64,000 nucleotides of DNA from Wyeomyia smithii (Eukaryota; Arthropoda; Insecta; Diptera; Culicidae), in contig NC_073696.1 of assembly GCF_029784165.1 (NCBI RefSeq), forward strand, positions 150,632,812-150,696,811. The letters are read 5' to 3'. Within the stretch, counting starts at the first letter, position 1, and every line of letters begins with the position of its first letter. Both the position numbers and the translations under genes were made by a program. The notes below the pieces were generated by a model that saw only the letters and a program-made list of their open reading frames with translations, ran no database searches and was not told the origin of the DNA. This document shows positions 23,666-34,198 of the stretch, piece by piece.

Positions 23666-24402
23666 CACAGTGGTACAGTAAGGCAATGTAGGCGGACACG
23701 AGTTTTTCGATGCGATTTTGTGGTTTTAGAGTAAATTTTTTTTCTAAGAACTTGTTTCTTATATTTAGTCTATTTTTATGTGCAAATGAAAATTAGGGTG
23801 GTCCTGAAATCGACTAAATGAAAAAACTAACTTTTTATTTGCATAAATAAATGTATACATTCATCGGCACAGTTGTAGATCAACTAATTTTAAGCAACTT
23901 TCGGTATTTCTTCACAATATTTATACAATATTTGCTCTATCAAATGATACCGAAAAAAAATATATGTGTTTGCCCTAAACGGAGACATCAATATATCAAA
24001 AGGGCCTATTTTTAAAATAGAAATAGTGAAAACTCTTCATCTGTATAATATATCGACAATGTTTTTTCGTCAAAATTGGCGTATTTTTGATTAAAGTTAC
24101 CGAAGAAAACTTTGTTTTTAAATTTGAATTGAAAAAATAGAGCGAAAAGACTGTTTTTGGAAACCAAATTTCATGTCTACAAAAAAGTTTTTTTACAAAG
24201 TTACTTAGAATTAGTTGGTCTACAAGTTTGCCAAAGAATGTTTTATTTCGTTGATTTTAGGACCACCCTAATTTTCATTCGCACATGAATCGAGGACTAT
24301 GTATAAGAAACAACTTTTTACAAAAACTATGGCTTTAAACCGCAAACCAAAATCGCAACGAAAAGCCTATGTCCGCCTAAATTGCCTTACTGTACCACTG
24401 TG
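23666..24402. mobile_element. Transib-like foldback element (737 bp)
   Basis: Termini CACAGTGGTACAGTAAGGCA and its inverted counterpart are flanked by CAACG (23661-23665) and CAATG (24403-24407), i.e. a 5-bp duplication with one difference. CACAGTG ends and 5-bp duplications fit Transib. Further inverted segments (AATTAGGGTGGTCCTGAAAT / ..AGGACCACCCTAATT) lie inside. No transposase. Confidence 0.6.
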
Positions 24403-24407
24403 CAATG

Positions 24408-26588
24408 AGTTTAGTTACTTTTTTCACCACAAGAGGGGGTGTTCCCTGTCTGTCTTCACGGGAATATATGGGAAATTCGAGAGTGAACTATATTGTTATT
24501 TTAAGATATTTGCATTAATGTAGACTTTACTTCTGAAGAAATAATATCCGACAAATATAAGGAATTTGAACACGTATGGGCTAAAGCATTTATTGCTGGT
24601 GAAGAACATATCTTCTGTTCCGTGTACTTTCCACCGGAACATGCTCATAAACATTCATATGAATTATTTTTCAAAACTCTAGAATCAATTATGTGTAACA
24701 TGAAACCAGAAGTAAAACTGCATGTCTATGGCGACTTCAACCAACGTAATGCAGACTTTATCGTAGACATTGAAAATGAATCTATCTCACTCCCAGTCGT
24801 AGGCAAAAACGAAACACTGCGGTATCTTTTTGGCAAATCCTCAGAACTCGGTCTATATCAAATCAATCATGTCAAAAACAAACAAAATGCATATTTAGAC
24901 CTATTATTCACAAACTGCACTGAAGACTTCTGTGTAGATGCATCATTGACTCCCATCTGGAAAAATGAAGCATTTCACACAGCAATTGAATATTCAATAG
25001 TAATAGTTCGTACCCTAGCGACTGCGAGTACGAGGATGTACCGGAATACCACAAAACTGACTTCGAACAAGTCAAACGTAGACTACGCATAATAAATTGG
25101 AGTAGTATTATTTGTAGAGAAGGAAATGTCAACGAAGAAGTATTAAAATTTTATGAAATAATTAATCAAATTATATCAGAAAATGTACCACTAAGAAAAA
25201 GAAGACGAACGAACACCAACAAATATCCAATGTGGTTTAATCCACAATTGAAGAACCTAAAAAATAGAAAACAAAAAGCACATAAAATATACAAAAAAGC
25301 CAACAATAGCGAAAATCTTCAAAATTACCAAGAAATTTGCAACTTGACGCAGCCATTAAAATTGCGCATGAAGAACATAACCGTAAAATCGAACATCAAA
25401 TCAAGTCCTGCCCTAAGAACTTCTTCAATTACGTAAAAACCAAACTAAAAAATAGCAACTTTCCATCACGAATGCATCTTGACAGTAAATTAGGACAAAC
25501 TAATAATGAAATATGTAGTCTTTTTGCCAATTTTTTTCAAGAAATATACACCACATTTGAAGAAACAGATCGCGACCGCGAATATTTCTCGTATTTTCCT
25601 GAATTTTCGAATTCTTTATCTGTCAATCAAATATCTGAATTCGAAATTCAGAACGCACTTAAAAACTAAGACGCTACGAAAGGTCCTGGACCTGACAGAA
25701 TAGCTCCAATTTTTCTCAAAAACTTGGCAGAAGAACTATCTACACCTTTACTACACCTCTTTAATATGTCTCTGAAGAATGGAATTTTTCCAGAACTCTG
25801 GAAAACCTCATATTTAGTGCCAATTTTCAAATCTGGCGCTAAATCTGACATTCGTAAATATCGTGGAATTGCTATTATTTCATGCATTCCAAAATTATTT
25901 GAATCAATAATTAATGAAAAAAATCTTTCAGCAAGTAAAAAACCAAATCACAACTCAACAGCACGGCTTTTATAAAGGCCGATCAACTACCACAAAGCTT
26001 TTGGAATTCATAACTTTCACTTTGACTGTAATGGATAACGGCAACCACGTAGAAGCTCTTTATACGGACTTTAGCAAGGCATTTGACAGAACACAAATAG
26101 TCCGCTTTCAAAATTCCTTCTCAAACCCAATAGAAGTAACTTCCGCGGTTCCTCAAGGTTCTCACCTGGGCCCTCTTCTTTTTATATCATACGTGAATGA
26201 CATTTCCTTTCTTCTCAAATCAATACGTGTGCTTGTATATGCTGACGACATGAAGCTCTTTATAGAAATAATCAATGAAGAAGACTTCGAAATATTCCAG
26301 AATGAAATTAATGTATTCTACACTTGGTGCAACAAAAGTCTATTGCAACTCAACATCAAAAAATGTAATTCAATAGCATTCAGCAGAAAAACAGTAACAC
26401 CACCTACAAACATTTTCTTAGGAAACCAACCAGTAGAAAAATGCAAAATCGTGAGGGACCTAGGCGTAATCTTAGACTCCAAACTTACATTCATAGAACA
26501 TTATAATACAATTATCAACAAAGCAAAATTTTCAAATTTTCAAATTTTCAAGACCCGTATACAATCAAACTATTATATACTAGTTGGC
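24408..26588 (+). pseudogene. Jockey-superclade LINE ORF2, 5' and central part (decayed)
   Basis: Encoded apurinic-type endonuclease remnants (VYGDFNQRNADF, 24622-25092) run into a linker and a reverse transcriptase (TDFSKAFD motif A near 26070; AVPQGSHLGPLLF motif B near 26150; VYADDMKLF motif C near 26240). The reading frame is broken: frame changes occur near 25090, 25340 and 25915, and an in-frame TAA sits at 25667. Between motif A and motif B about 50 residues usual for the family are absent (FDR runs straight into TQIVRF), indicating an internal deletion. Translation stops near 26594 where the LINE is interrupted; its continuation is at 33745. Clade beyond Jockey-like is not certain. 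Confidence 0.75.
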
Positions 26589-26910
26589 CCGTAGTGGCTA
26601 GCCACTTTCAAATGCATTTTGGACTATTAAAAGTTGGTATTTAATCTAACATGATGAATTATTTTTTTGACATATCGAGATGAAGTTCAAGATGCAACTA
26701 TGATACTATCGACAATTCGATGCAGATGGCCAGCGCTGGTTTAAAACTTAATTAATTATCTAAATTGCGATAAATCCTTCGTTCAGTAGATCATGAAAAC
26801 GCGTGGATTGATTGCTTACTCGAAAACGAATCTGCACAGCTGTTTTCTCCAATATCTAAAGACTTTTTCTCCATTCTTTGATTATTTTCGAAAAACTGTT
26901 TTCAAAAATT
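26589..26910. other. Unassigned spacer
   Basis: About 320 bp between the LINE break point and the SLT terminus; nothing recognised. Confidence 0.35.
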
Positions 26911-27251
26911 TTGAAGTAGAATACTTCTCTCAGGAAGTTCGGCTACATAGGGGTGTGAAATGAAAATCTAAAACCGAAAAAAGTGAAAAATATGTCCAAT
27001 TTCAAATGCTAATAAATCGGTTAGTATTCGATAGATTTCCTTCGTTCTTGCAGCAATAGATTGGAAAATCTTCTAAGATTCTTCCCAAAATAGGATAATT
27101 GTAATTTTATTATTCACACTATTGTACTATTGAAAATAGTCAAGCCTTGTCAAAACGAAAAATTCGACCTCTGATTGGTCGTTATATGCTTGCTTCCCAA
27201 GCACGGTCGACAGGATCATATATCTTGCAATTGAAAACATGCTATTTGGCG

Positions 27252-27259
27252 TATATAAG
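27252..27259 (+). promoter_or_regulatory. TATA box, SLT unit 1
   Basis: TATATAAG followed by AGCCTGTTTCAGCCGGAGCC, preceded about 75 bp upstream by an inverted CCAAT (GATTGGTCG). Predicted promoter only. Confidence 0.45.
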
Positions 27260-27469
27260 AGCCTGTTTCAGCCGGAGCCGCTCATAATAGTTCTAGACAG
27301 TGACAACAGCAGTCGTCCTTCTCAGCAGCAGCACTAGCTCTGTGGTTGGTCACCACGTCTCAGGAGCAGCGCGGTTTTTCTCAGCGTGTGTCGCCAGACA
27401 GCCATTATTCCCCCCGTGTTGGGGCAGCATGAAGATTGCCATCAGGAAATCCAATTTTGGAAATCAAAA

Positions 27470-27485
27470 TGCCTTTTTGAAGGCA
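27470..27485 (+). terminator. Stem-loop 1 (TGCCTT-TTTG-AAGGCA)
   Basis: Perfect 6-bp stem with a 4-nt loop, followed by AATAAA at 27486 and ATTGAAAGTTAATAA. The layout resembles histone-mRNA 3' ends; the processing role is inferred. Confidence 0.5.
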
Positions 27486-27690
27486 AATAAACAAGTCATT
27501 GAAAGTTAATAATTTTTGTCAACGCAAGCAAATATTCTGTGTTGCATCCTAGCAATTTAAATTTGTCGCACCCGTCTAATTTACTGAATGTGAAATAGCT
27601 TCCACAGTGCATGTTGTCCGTGTATCTTAATTCCCCCAATGTTAGGGCAGCTCAAAGGTTGTAATTAGCAACCGATTTTGAACAGCAAAA

Positions 27691-27706
27691 TGCTTTTTTG
27701 AAGGCA
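27691..27706 (+). terminator. Stem-loop 2 (TGCTTT-TTTG-AAGGCA)
   Basis: Same layout, with a T-G wobble in the stem. Followed by AATAAA and ATTGAAGGTTAATAA. Confidence 0.45.
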
Positions 27707-28429
27707 AATAAAAAAATAATTGAAGGTTAATAATTTTCTGGCATCAACACAAGCAGACATTCTGTGCGGGATGCAATCAAATACTGTTGTAGTTGTCTAA
27801 TTTTTACTTCATTTAGTAAACTCCCCACTTTAGGGGCAGCGCAAACGCTGCGATCAGCATAACCGACATTGAATAATAAACTGCCCTGTTAGAACGCATT
27901 CACAAAAGCAGTTAGTTCGACTATGCAGAGCTAATATGAAGTCGATTCAATCAATCAGCATAAACAGAATTTCGTCGTCTCTCAGCTGCCAAGTTGCAAC
28001 ATGATGCAACACGCAACAGCGAGCAAACGAAATCGCTTGATGTTACAAACCGCAATAAGATACGGGTTAAAACCGTTGCGTGTGTGAGGCACTATCGGTG
28101 TTTATTCGCTGGATACACTATCTACTGTCTACTGAACGCAATAATCTGCTTACATGCGACACGGGGACGGGAACATTTTCTTCAACGAAGCTGCGCAACA
28201 CGACACAAAACATGTTATTTTGTTGCTTCAATGAGAGTGCTATCGGTCCGGCTCGACAAGAAATCATATTTGTGCATCCGTGCTACGAAACTGAGGAAAA
28301 ACTTTAGAAACTGAAAAAAGAGGTGGAGCTTATCAAATGATCGCTCTGAGCCGGAATGAAGTCACACATATTTCTCAAGTTATGTCATTCCACCACCTAC
28401 GAAAAATAATTCATTCCTATTTTCATCCC

Positions 28430-28437
28430 TATATAAG
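28430..28437 (+). promoter_or_regulatory. TATA box, SLT unit 2
   Basis: TATATAAG with the same downstream AGCCTGTTTCAGCCGGAGCC as unit 1; the upstream sequence differs (CATTCCACCACCTACG). Confidence 0.45.
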
Positions 28438-28739
28438 AGCCTGTTTCAGCCGGAGCCGCTCATAATAGTTCTAGACAGCGACAAGTCGTCCTTCCTTAGC
28501 AGCAGCACTAGCCCTGTGGTTGGTCACCACGCCTCAGGAGCAGCGCGGTTTTTCTCAGCGTGTGTACAGCGACAACAGCAGTCGTCCTTCCTTAGCAGCA
28601 GCACTAGCCCTGTGGTTGGTCACCACGTCTCAGGAGCAGCGCGGTTTTTCTCAGCGTGTGTCGCCAGACAGCCATTATTCCCCCCGTGTTGGGGCAGCAT
28701 GGAGATTGCCATCAGGAAATCCAATTTTGGAAATCAAAA

Positions 28740-28755
28740 TGCCTTTTTGAAGGCA
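28740..28755 (+). terminator. Stem-loop 3 (TGCCTT-TTTG-AAGGCA)
   Basis: Duplicate of stem-loop 1 within the second tandem monomer, with AATAAA next to it. Confidence 0.5.
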
Positions 28756-28960
28756 AATAAACAAATCATTGAAAGTTAATAATTTTTGTCAACGCAAGCA
28801 AGCATTCTGTGTTGCATCCTAACAATTTAAATTTGTCGCACCCGTCTAATTCACTGAATGTGAAATAGCTTCCACAGTGCATGTTGTCCGTGTATCTTAA
28901 TTCCCCCAATGTTAGGGCAGCTCAAAGGTTGTAATTAGCAACCGATTTTGAACCGCAACA

Positions 28961-28976
28961 TGCTTTTTTCAAGGCA
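28961..28976 (+). terminator. Stem-loop 4 (TGCTTT-TTTC-AAGGCA)
   Basis: Loop TTTC is the loop sequence of canonical metazoan histone stem-loops. Followed by AATAAA. Confidence 0.45.
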
Positions 28977-29490
28977 AATAAAAAAATAATTGAAGGTTAA
29001 TAATTTTCTGGCGTCAACACAAGCAGACGTTCTGTGCGGGATGCAATCAAATTCTGTTGTAGTTGTCTAATTTTCACTTTATTTAGTAAACCCCCCCCCA
29101 CTGTAGGGGCAGCGCAAAGGCTGCGATCAGCATAACCGACATTGAATAATAAACTGCCCTGCTAGTACGCATTCACAAAAGCAGTTAGTTCGACTATGCA
29201 GAGCTAATATGAAGTCGATTCAATCAATCAGCATAAACAGAATTTCGTCGTCTCCCAGCTGCCAAGTTGCAACATGATGCAACACGCAACAGCGAGCAAA
29301 CGAAATCGCTTGATGTTACAAACCGCAATAAGATACGGGTTAAAACCGTTGCGTGTGTGAGAGCACCATCGGTGTTTATTCACTGGATACACTATCTACT
29401 GTCTACTGAACGCAATAATCTGCTTACATGCGACATGGGGACGGGAACATTTTCTTCAACCAAGCTACACAACACGACACAAAACATGTT

Positions 29491-29617
29491 AGGGGGATGC
29501 ATGTTGAGCTCGTAAACAAATACCCAGCCGTAAAAATACTCACCTCCATTGACGAGTAATGGAAGTTACGCAGTTTACGGCTCGGTATTCGTATACGAGC
29601 TCGATGTGAAGACCCCT
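29491..29617. mobile_element. Small TIR element (127 bp), GTT duplication
   Basis: Imperfect inverted repeats starting AGGGG and sharing GAGCTCGTA..AGCCGTAAA are flanked by GTT (29488-29490, 29618-29620). The first tandem monomer has the empty site at about 28209. Confidence 0.65.
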
Positions 29618-29833
29618 GTTATTTTGTTGCTTCAATGAGAGTGCTATCTGTCCGGCTCGACAAGAAATCATTTTTGTGCATCCGTGCTACGAAACTGAGG
29701 AAAAACTTTAGAAACTGAAAAAAGAGGTGGAGCTTATCAAATGATCGCTCTGAACCAGAATGAAGTCACACATATTTTTCAAGTTATATCATTCCACCAC
29801 GTACGTAAAATAATTCATTCCTATTTTCATCCC

Positions 29834-29841
29834 TATATAAG
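29834..29841 (+). promoter_or_regulatory. TATA box, SLT unit 3
   Basis: TATATAAG followed by a diverged AGCCTGTTTTAGTCGAAGCC. Confidence 0.45.
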
Positions 29842-29944
29842 AGCCTGTTTTAGTCGAAGCCGCTCATAGTAGTTCTGAACAGCGACGACAGCAGTCCTCC
29901 CTTAGCAGCAGCGGGAGCGAGCAGTGGGTACCATCGATAGCGGA

Positions 29945-30150
29945 TAGCGGCCACAACTGTGGCATGGCTGTGAATAAGCGTAGCAGTTTCAGCGGATCTC
30001 ACCATCGATAGCAGCAGGGCCAGCAGATGCAGGTACAGCGGATACCAATGGCGGCCACAACTGTGGCATGGCTACGGATAGCGTTGCAGGTGCTCAGCAG
30101 TTGGGCCAGCGTATAGCGGCCACAACTGTGGCATGGCTATGCATAGCGTA
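29945..30150 (+). repeat. Minisatellite (GCGGCCACAACTGTGGCATGGC)n in unit 3
   Basis: Three spaced copies of GGCCACAACTGTGGCATGGC, itself containing the palindrome GCCACAACTGTGGC. Confidence 0.6.
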
Positions 30151-30301
30151 GCTGTTGCAGCGGGTATATCAGCATCGATAGTAGCAGGTTCAGCTGATGC
30201 AACGACACTCCCTTCACTAAAATGCTGTTTCAGTGTGGTAGCGGGAAGCATCAGCAGCAGGCTTGCATGAAGTGAATACATCAGCCAGCAACTTTCTCTA
30301 A

Positions 30302-30435
30302 GGCCTCTGCCATAGTAGACGCAAAAAGCGGCGCGAACCGATTCGCTCGGCCGTAGGTTGATGTACAGCTCTACTGATGGCTGTACATTAACCTACAGCT
30401 GAGCGAATCGGTTCGCGTCTATTATGGCAGAGGCC
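30302..30435. mobile_element. Harbinger-like hairpin MITE, TAA duplication
   Basis: GGCCTCTGCCATA arms flanked by TAA (30299-30301, 30436-30438); core TTGATGTACAGCTCT. Same insertion at 57522. Confidence 0.75.
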
Positions 30436-30530
30436 TAATGGGACAGTTGTATCAGTTTGTTCAGAAGAATATTATTGTCGGTAATATTACAGAGATGCGA
30501 TTGCGTAAATCCGATTTTGAATTGAACAAT

Positions 30531-30546
30531 TGTTCTTTTGAGAACA
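30531..30546 (+). terminator. Stem-loop 5 (TGTTCT-TTTG-AGAACA)
   Basis: The stem differs from TGCCTT/AAGGCA at three positions on each side but still pairs perfectly. Followed by AATAAAA and ATTTGAAGAGTTAATAG. Confidence 0.5.
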
Positions 30547-30932
30547 AATAAAACACTTATTTGAAGAGTTAATAGCTTTTGGTACCAATAGCAGTATAGT
30601 GACAGCCTCAGCGGTAGATGCAGATGCAGCCGGTACTTCCCTGAGGCCGATGTGAAGGTAAATGGGAGCAGCACGGCGAAACAGTTCGGGTTATGCTGAG
30701 ACGCGCGTCATTTTTCGTTGTTGATATTCCCCACATGAAACGACGCGCTTTCGTATGATAGCGGTGGTATTAGCGGTAGATGCATTTGCCAACACTTCCT
30801 CCAGTAAAGCCGTGTCTAGTTTTCAATGTGAAAACACCTTTCTCATTGTGTTGACCGTGCGCCTTAGTCCTCACTATCAAGGTAACACAGAGATGTAAGA
30901 TAAACACTACATCCTATGATAAATTGAACAAT

Positions 30933-30948
30933 TGTCCTTATAAGGACA
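30933..30948 (+). terminator. Stem-loop 6 (TGTCCT-TATA-AGGACA)
   Basis: A third stem variant, again fully paired. Followed by AATAAATGAAGATTTAA. This is the empty-site version of the sequence interrupted by the LOA element at 58172. Confidence 0.5.
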
Positions 30949-31307
30949 ACAAATGAATAAATGAAGATTTAATTTTGAATTAGAATACTTCTCTCAGGAA
31001 GTTCGGCTACATAGGGATGTAAAATGAAAATCTAAAACTGAAAAAAGTGAGAAAAATTTCAAATGCTAATAAATCCGTTAGTTTTCGATGGATTTCCTTC
31101 GTTTTTGCAGCAATCGATTAGAAAAGCTTCTAAGATTCCTACCAAATGCATGAAATTGCAATTTTATCATTCGAACTATTGTACTATTGAAAACTCTTAA
31201 GCCTTGTCAAAACAAAATTCGACCTCTGATTGGTCGTTATACCGCGCTTTCCCAAGCACGGTCGGCAGAGTTATGGACCTAGTAAATTGGGAATGCATCA
31301 TTTGGCC

Positions 31308-31315
31308 TATATAAG
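31308..31315 (+). promoter_or_regulatory. TATA box, SLT unit 4
   Basis: TATATAAG preceded by GATTGGTCG (about 31219) in the second leader; the downstream 3' module at about 31370 has lost its stem-loop. Confidence 0.4.
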
Positions 31316-31498
31316 AGCTTCATCAGATAATAAACAAACATTTCATCGGATATTAAACTGAACAACTGAAATTTGAAGAACACAAATGATTATTTGAAGG
31401 GTTAATATTTTCTCGTGTTGCGCTTTAATCCAAAGTTAATTATCTTCATCTACATGCATACTCTGACTGTTATTACGTGTCTGCGTCGCTTAGTGTTT

Positions 31499-31659
31499 GG
31501 CTACGGTCATGCAGAACGCAAATAACGGCGCGATGCGATTCGGCAAGACGAAATCTGTTGAAATGTATAGCTCTACTTCGCCTTAAAAAGAGCTGTACAT
31601 TTCACCACGGTAAGGCGAATCGCATCGCGCCGGCATACGCGTTCTGCATAACCGTAGCC
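31499..31659. mobile_element. Harbinger-like hairpin MITE, TTT flanks
   Basis: Same element and position as 17130-17290. Confidence 0.65.
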
Positions 31660-31888
31660 TTTGTTCCGTTCCCGTTTAATGATGTCGTTAAATGTGCATA
31701 TTATAATTCGGCAGCACTTCAACTTCTCATTTGCACAAAATTTAAACATATCCAATTAACTTCATTCAAAATATCAGACAACAAGAAATTACAATACTGC
31801 CAATGAACGGTCAACGTTTATTTACTAGAAAAAATGACTGACACGCAAGCAGCCAGGTTATCTTTCTTGTAAAAATATTCTACTTCAA

Positions 31889-33744
31889 CCTTGCGGTCGT
31901 GGCTTTGCATACAACCTTCTTGTGATTTTTTTTTTAATTTCATAACTTGAATAATAGTTGATTTTCTCAATTGGTTGATGTTACATATGTTATATTCAAA
32001 CTAAACTTACAAATAACTAAAAATGAATGTTATTGAAAAAAAAAAACAATTTACAAAAACCATTGCTCACGAAAAAATACTGGATTGCTCAAAAAAATAT
32101 TCACACATGCAAAAGTTTGTCTCTGCAATTTGTTATTAACAATAGCAAAGCTTGGAATAACGAAGTACTGTCATTGATGGGTAGTTCAAATCCCTCTCTA
32201 ACACCCCGATATAACTTCACACATGATAAATGACGCGCATGAAACATCTGTCATCTGCGTTTCATCACAGAAACCTTTTCTAGTGTTGCGTAACAATAAA
32301 CAATCCTCATCCCATCACCACCACCTTTGTCTACTTCTTTGTTTTCGTCTCCTTCTACATAAACAAACAAATATTATTTGATAAGAAATAAAACAAAGTT
32401 GGCTTACTGTAGCGCATTTGCAGGATAGTAGATAAACCTATGTTTAATTTTTAAAACTTTGAAAATTTCATGTCGATATTCAAAAATATCTTAAATCAAA
32501 ATAGTACATGATGTTTAAAAATAATGACCAATAGCTTAACCTGATCCCGGCGGAGAGATATCAGTTTTTACCTCAAAAAATGTACTTCAAACTCTTTTTA
32601 CTCATCAACTATATACACAATTAACACAAACTTCATTGCATATTGAAGATCAATCTGTTCTCTAACCTTACTGAATAGTTTCATCGAGAAAATTTTCTAG
32701 TATAATTATTGAACTTGAATCAAAGTTTGAATGTCATTCGTCGGGAATGGGTTTATCTTATACTCTTTTGTTTTCTAACAGCTAAGATTTTCACGTATCA
32801 CAAATAAATTATCCCTTCTCCGTACATCTTGAACGTCGTAGTATACTTGAAAAATTAATTTGGGGTACAATATGTGCAGTATGCCTTGTGTAGGTAAAAT
32901 GTCTTTCCTATTTTTAAAAATATGAAAAAAAAATCATATTGCTCTGTCTTTATTTAAAACTTCTTTTTGTAAATTTTGTTAGAGCTTTGAGAATGAAGGT
33001 TGGATAGATTTCAAGTGCGGCTTGCCACGCGCCATAAGCTTAACTTGAAACTCGATATGGTGTTTTGCATAAAATAGCTTTGCCGAGTTACACCCGGTTT
33101 TCTTCAATTTTTATAAATACACTTACACTGCACAGTTAAAAAATCCAAACTGCTTATTTTCTCGAGCAAAAGGATCATAATCCCCATCATGTTCTTGACT
33201 TTTTCATAATCTATCCTCAATGAATGAATAAAACAGGTACTGCCTTGTTCCATAACTTGACAACCTAATTTTGATGGCAATTCCATGACATTACAGAACT
33301 TATTGGACATGTAACTATAAAGTAACGTTCATAATCAACTGACAGTGGTTTGGGTAACTTTAGATTTCATTTACATGCTTGATATCTTTGATACTATGTC
33401 TTTCTTATATCTTAAAACTGCCCTCTGCTCTTTATTACGTTTTTAGCGGATTTTGTCGATGCACCTGCATCAGAACCTATAGCCATGTGCTAATTTAACA
33501 CGTGTGCCGAACATTAGTTAAAACGCAGTTAGCTTTGATTTCCTTGCACTTTCTGCATACCAGGCGAGAGGAGGTGAGTGGAGGACTAAAAGCAAAGGTA
33601 ACTTGTAGTCAGAACAGGAGTGTTTGCGTTGCTACACTAAAAAAAAAACAAACTTCAGTGTACCTCAGGTTCAGAGTTTGCTTGGGAAAAAGGCAATTTG
33701 AGTAACTTTCGTTTGTCGTGCGCGTGACTGAAAGACAAGCAAAC
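31889..33744. other. Unassigned right part of the interruption
   Basis: About 1.85 kb, AT-rich, without recognisable repeats. A minus ORF at 33104-33310 (68 codons, with hydrophobic MMGIMILLL) and a plus ORF at 33502-33705 have no family I can name; a host exon is possible but has no splice evidence I could confirm. Confidence 0.35.
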
Positions 33745-34198
33745 TATATATATTCCGACTACATACGTCCGACCAATTCTGGAATACTGTAGCATTGTAT
33801 GGAATCACTATATTGTAACACATGAAGGACGCATTGAATTTGTCCAAAAACAATTTCTTTTGTACGCGCTTCGCAAGCTAGATTGGACAGCATTTCCCTT
33901 ACCATCATATGAAGCACGCTGCATACTTATAGACATACAAGCACTTAAAGAACGCCGCGAACTTTCAATGCTTTATTTTATCAATGACATTATTTCTCAA
34001 CGCGTGCAATCTTCTAAATTATTATCGCAACTAAATTTTTATGCACCCAGTCGTCAATTAAGAAATCGTAAAATATTTTCGGAGAACTCTCACAGGACTA
34101 ACTACTCAAAAAATGGCCCAATAAATCGCATGATGCGTCACTATAATCAGCACTGCGGAAATATCGACATCACTATGGGCAGAAATCAAATCAAAAAC
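33745..34198 (+). pseudogene. Jockey-superclade LINE ORF2, 3' part (continues 24408-26588)
   Basis: Encodes the post-RT region: YVRPILEYCSIVWNHY, then LLYALRKLDW and NFYAPSRQLRNRK, the usual order in Jockey-type ORF2 C-termini. It begins where the upstream part breaks off (both sides contain AAACTAT plus ATATA near the junction). Open for about 115 codons from 33860, but truncated at 34198, where macro-repeat sequence starts. Confidence 0.7.

Larger units (their letters stand above)
26911..31888 (+). repeat. SLT composite repeat, copy 2
   Basis: Starts TTGAAGTAGAATACTTCTC and ends in the inverted TATTCTACTTCAA (31876-31888), so the whole 5-kb block has 13-bp terminal inverted repeats. Inside are two leader modules (26911, 30975; with CCTCTGATTGGTCGTTATA about 27168 and 31213), four TATATAAG boxes and six 3' stem-loop modules. 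The 28.4-29.8 kb part is a tandem duplicate of the 27.2-28.4 kb part. No ORF persists: frames at 27300-27509 and 28516-28779 run through the stem-loops and do not resemble proteins. No target duplication was found. It may be a non-autonomous mobile element or a cluster of non-coding transcription units. Confidence 0.6.

Noticed and set aside
27300..27509. Small plus ORF ending near stem-loop 1 (and 28516-28779)
   Set aside because: Runs through the stem-loop, starts at non-ATG or weak codons, and is not conserved in frame in the other monomers.
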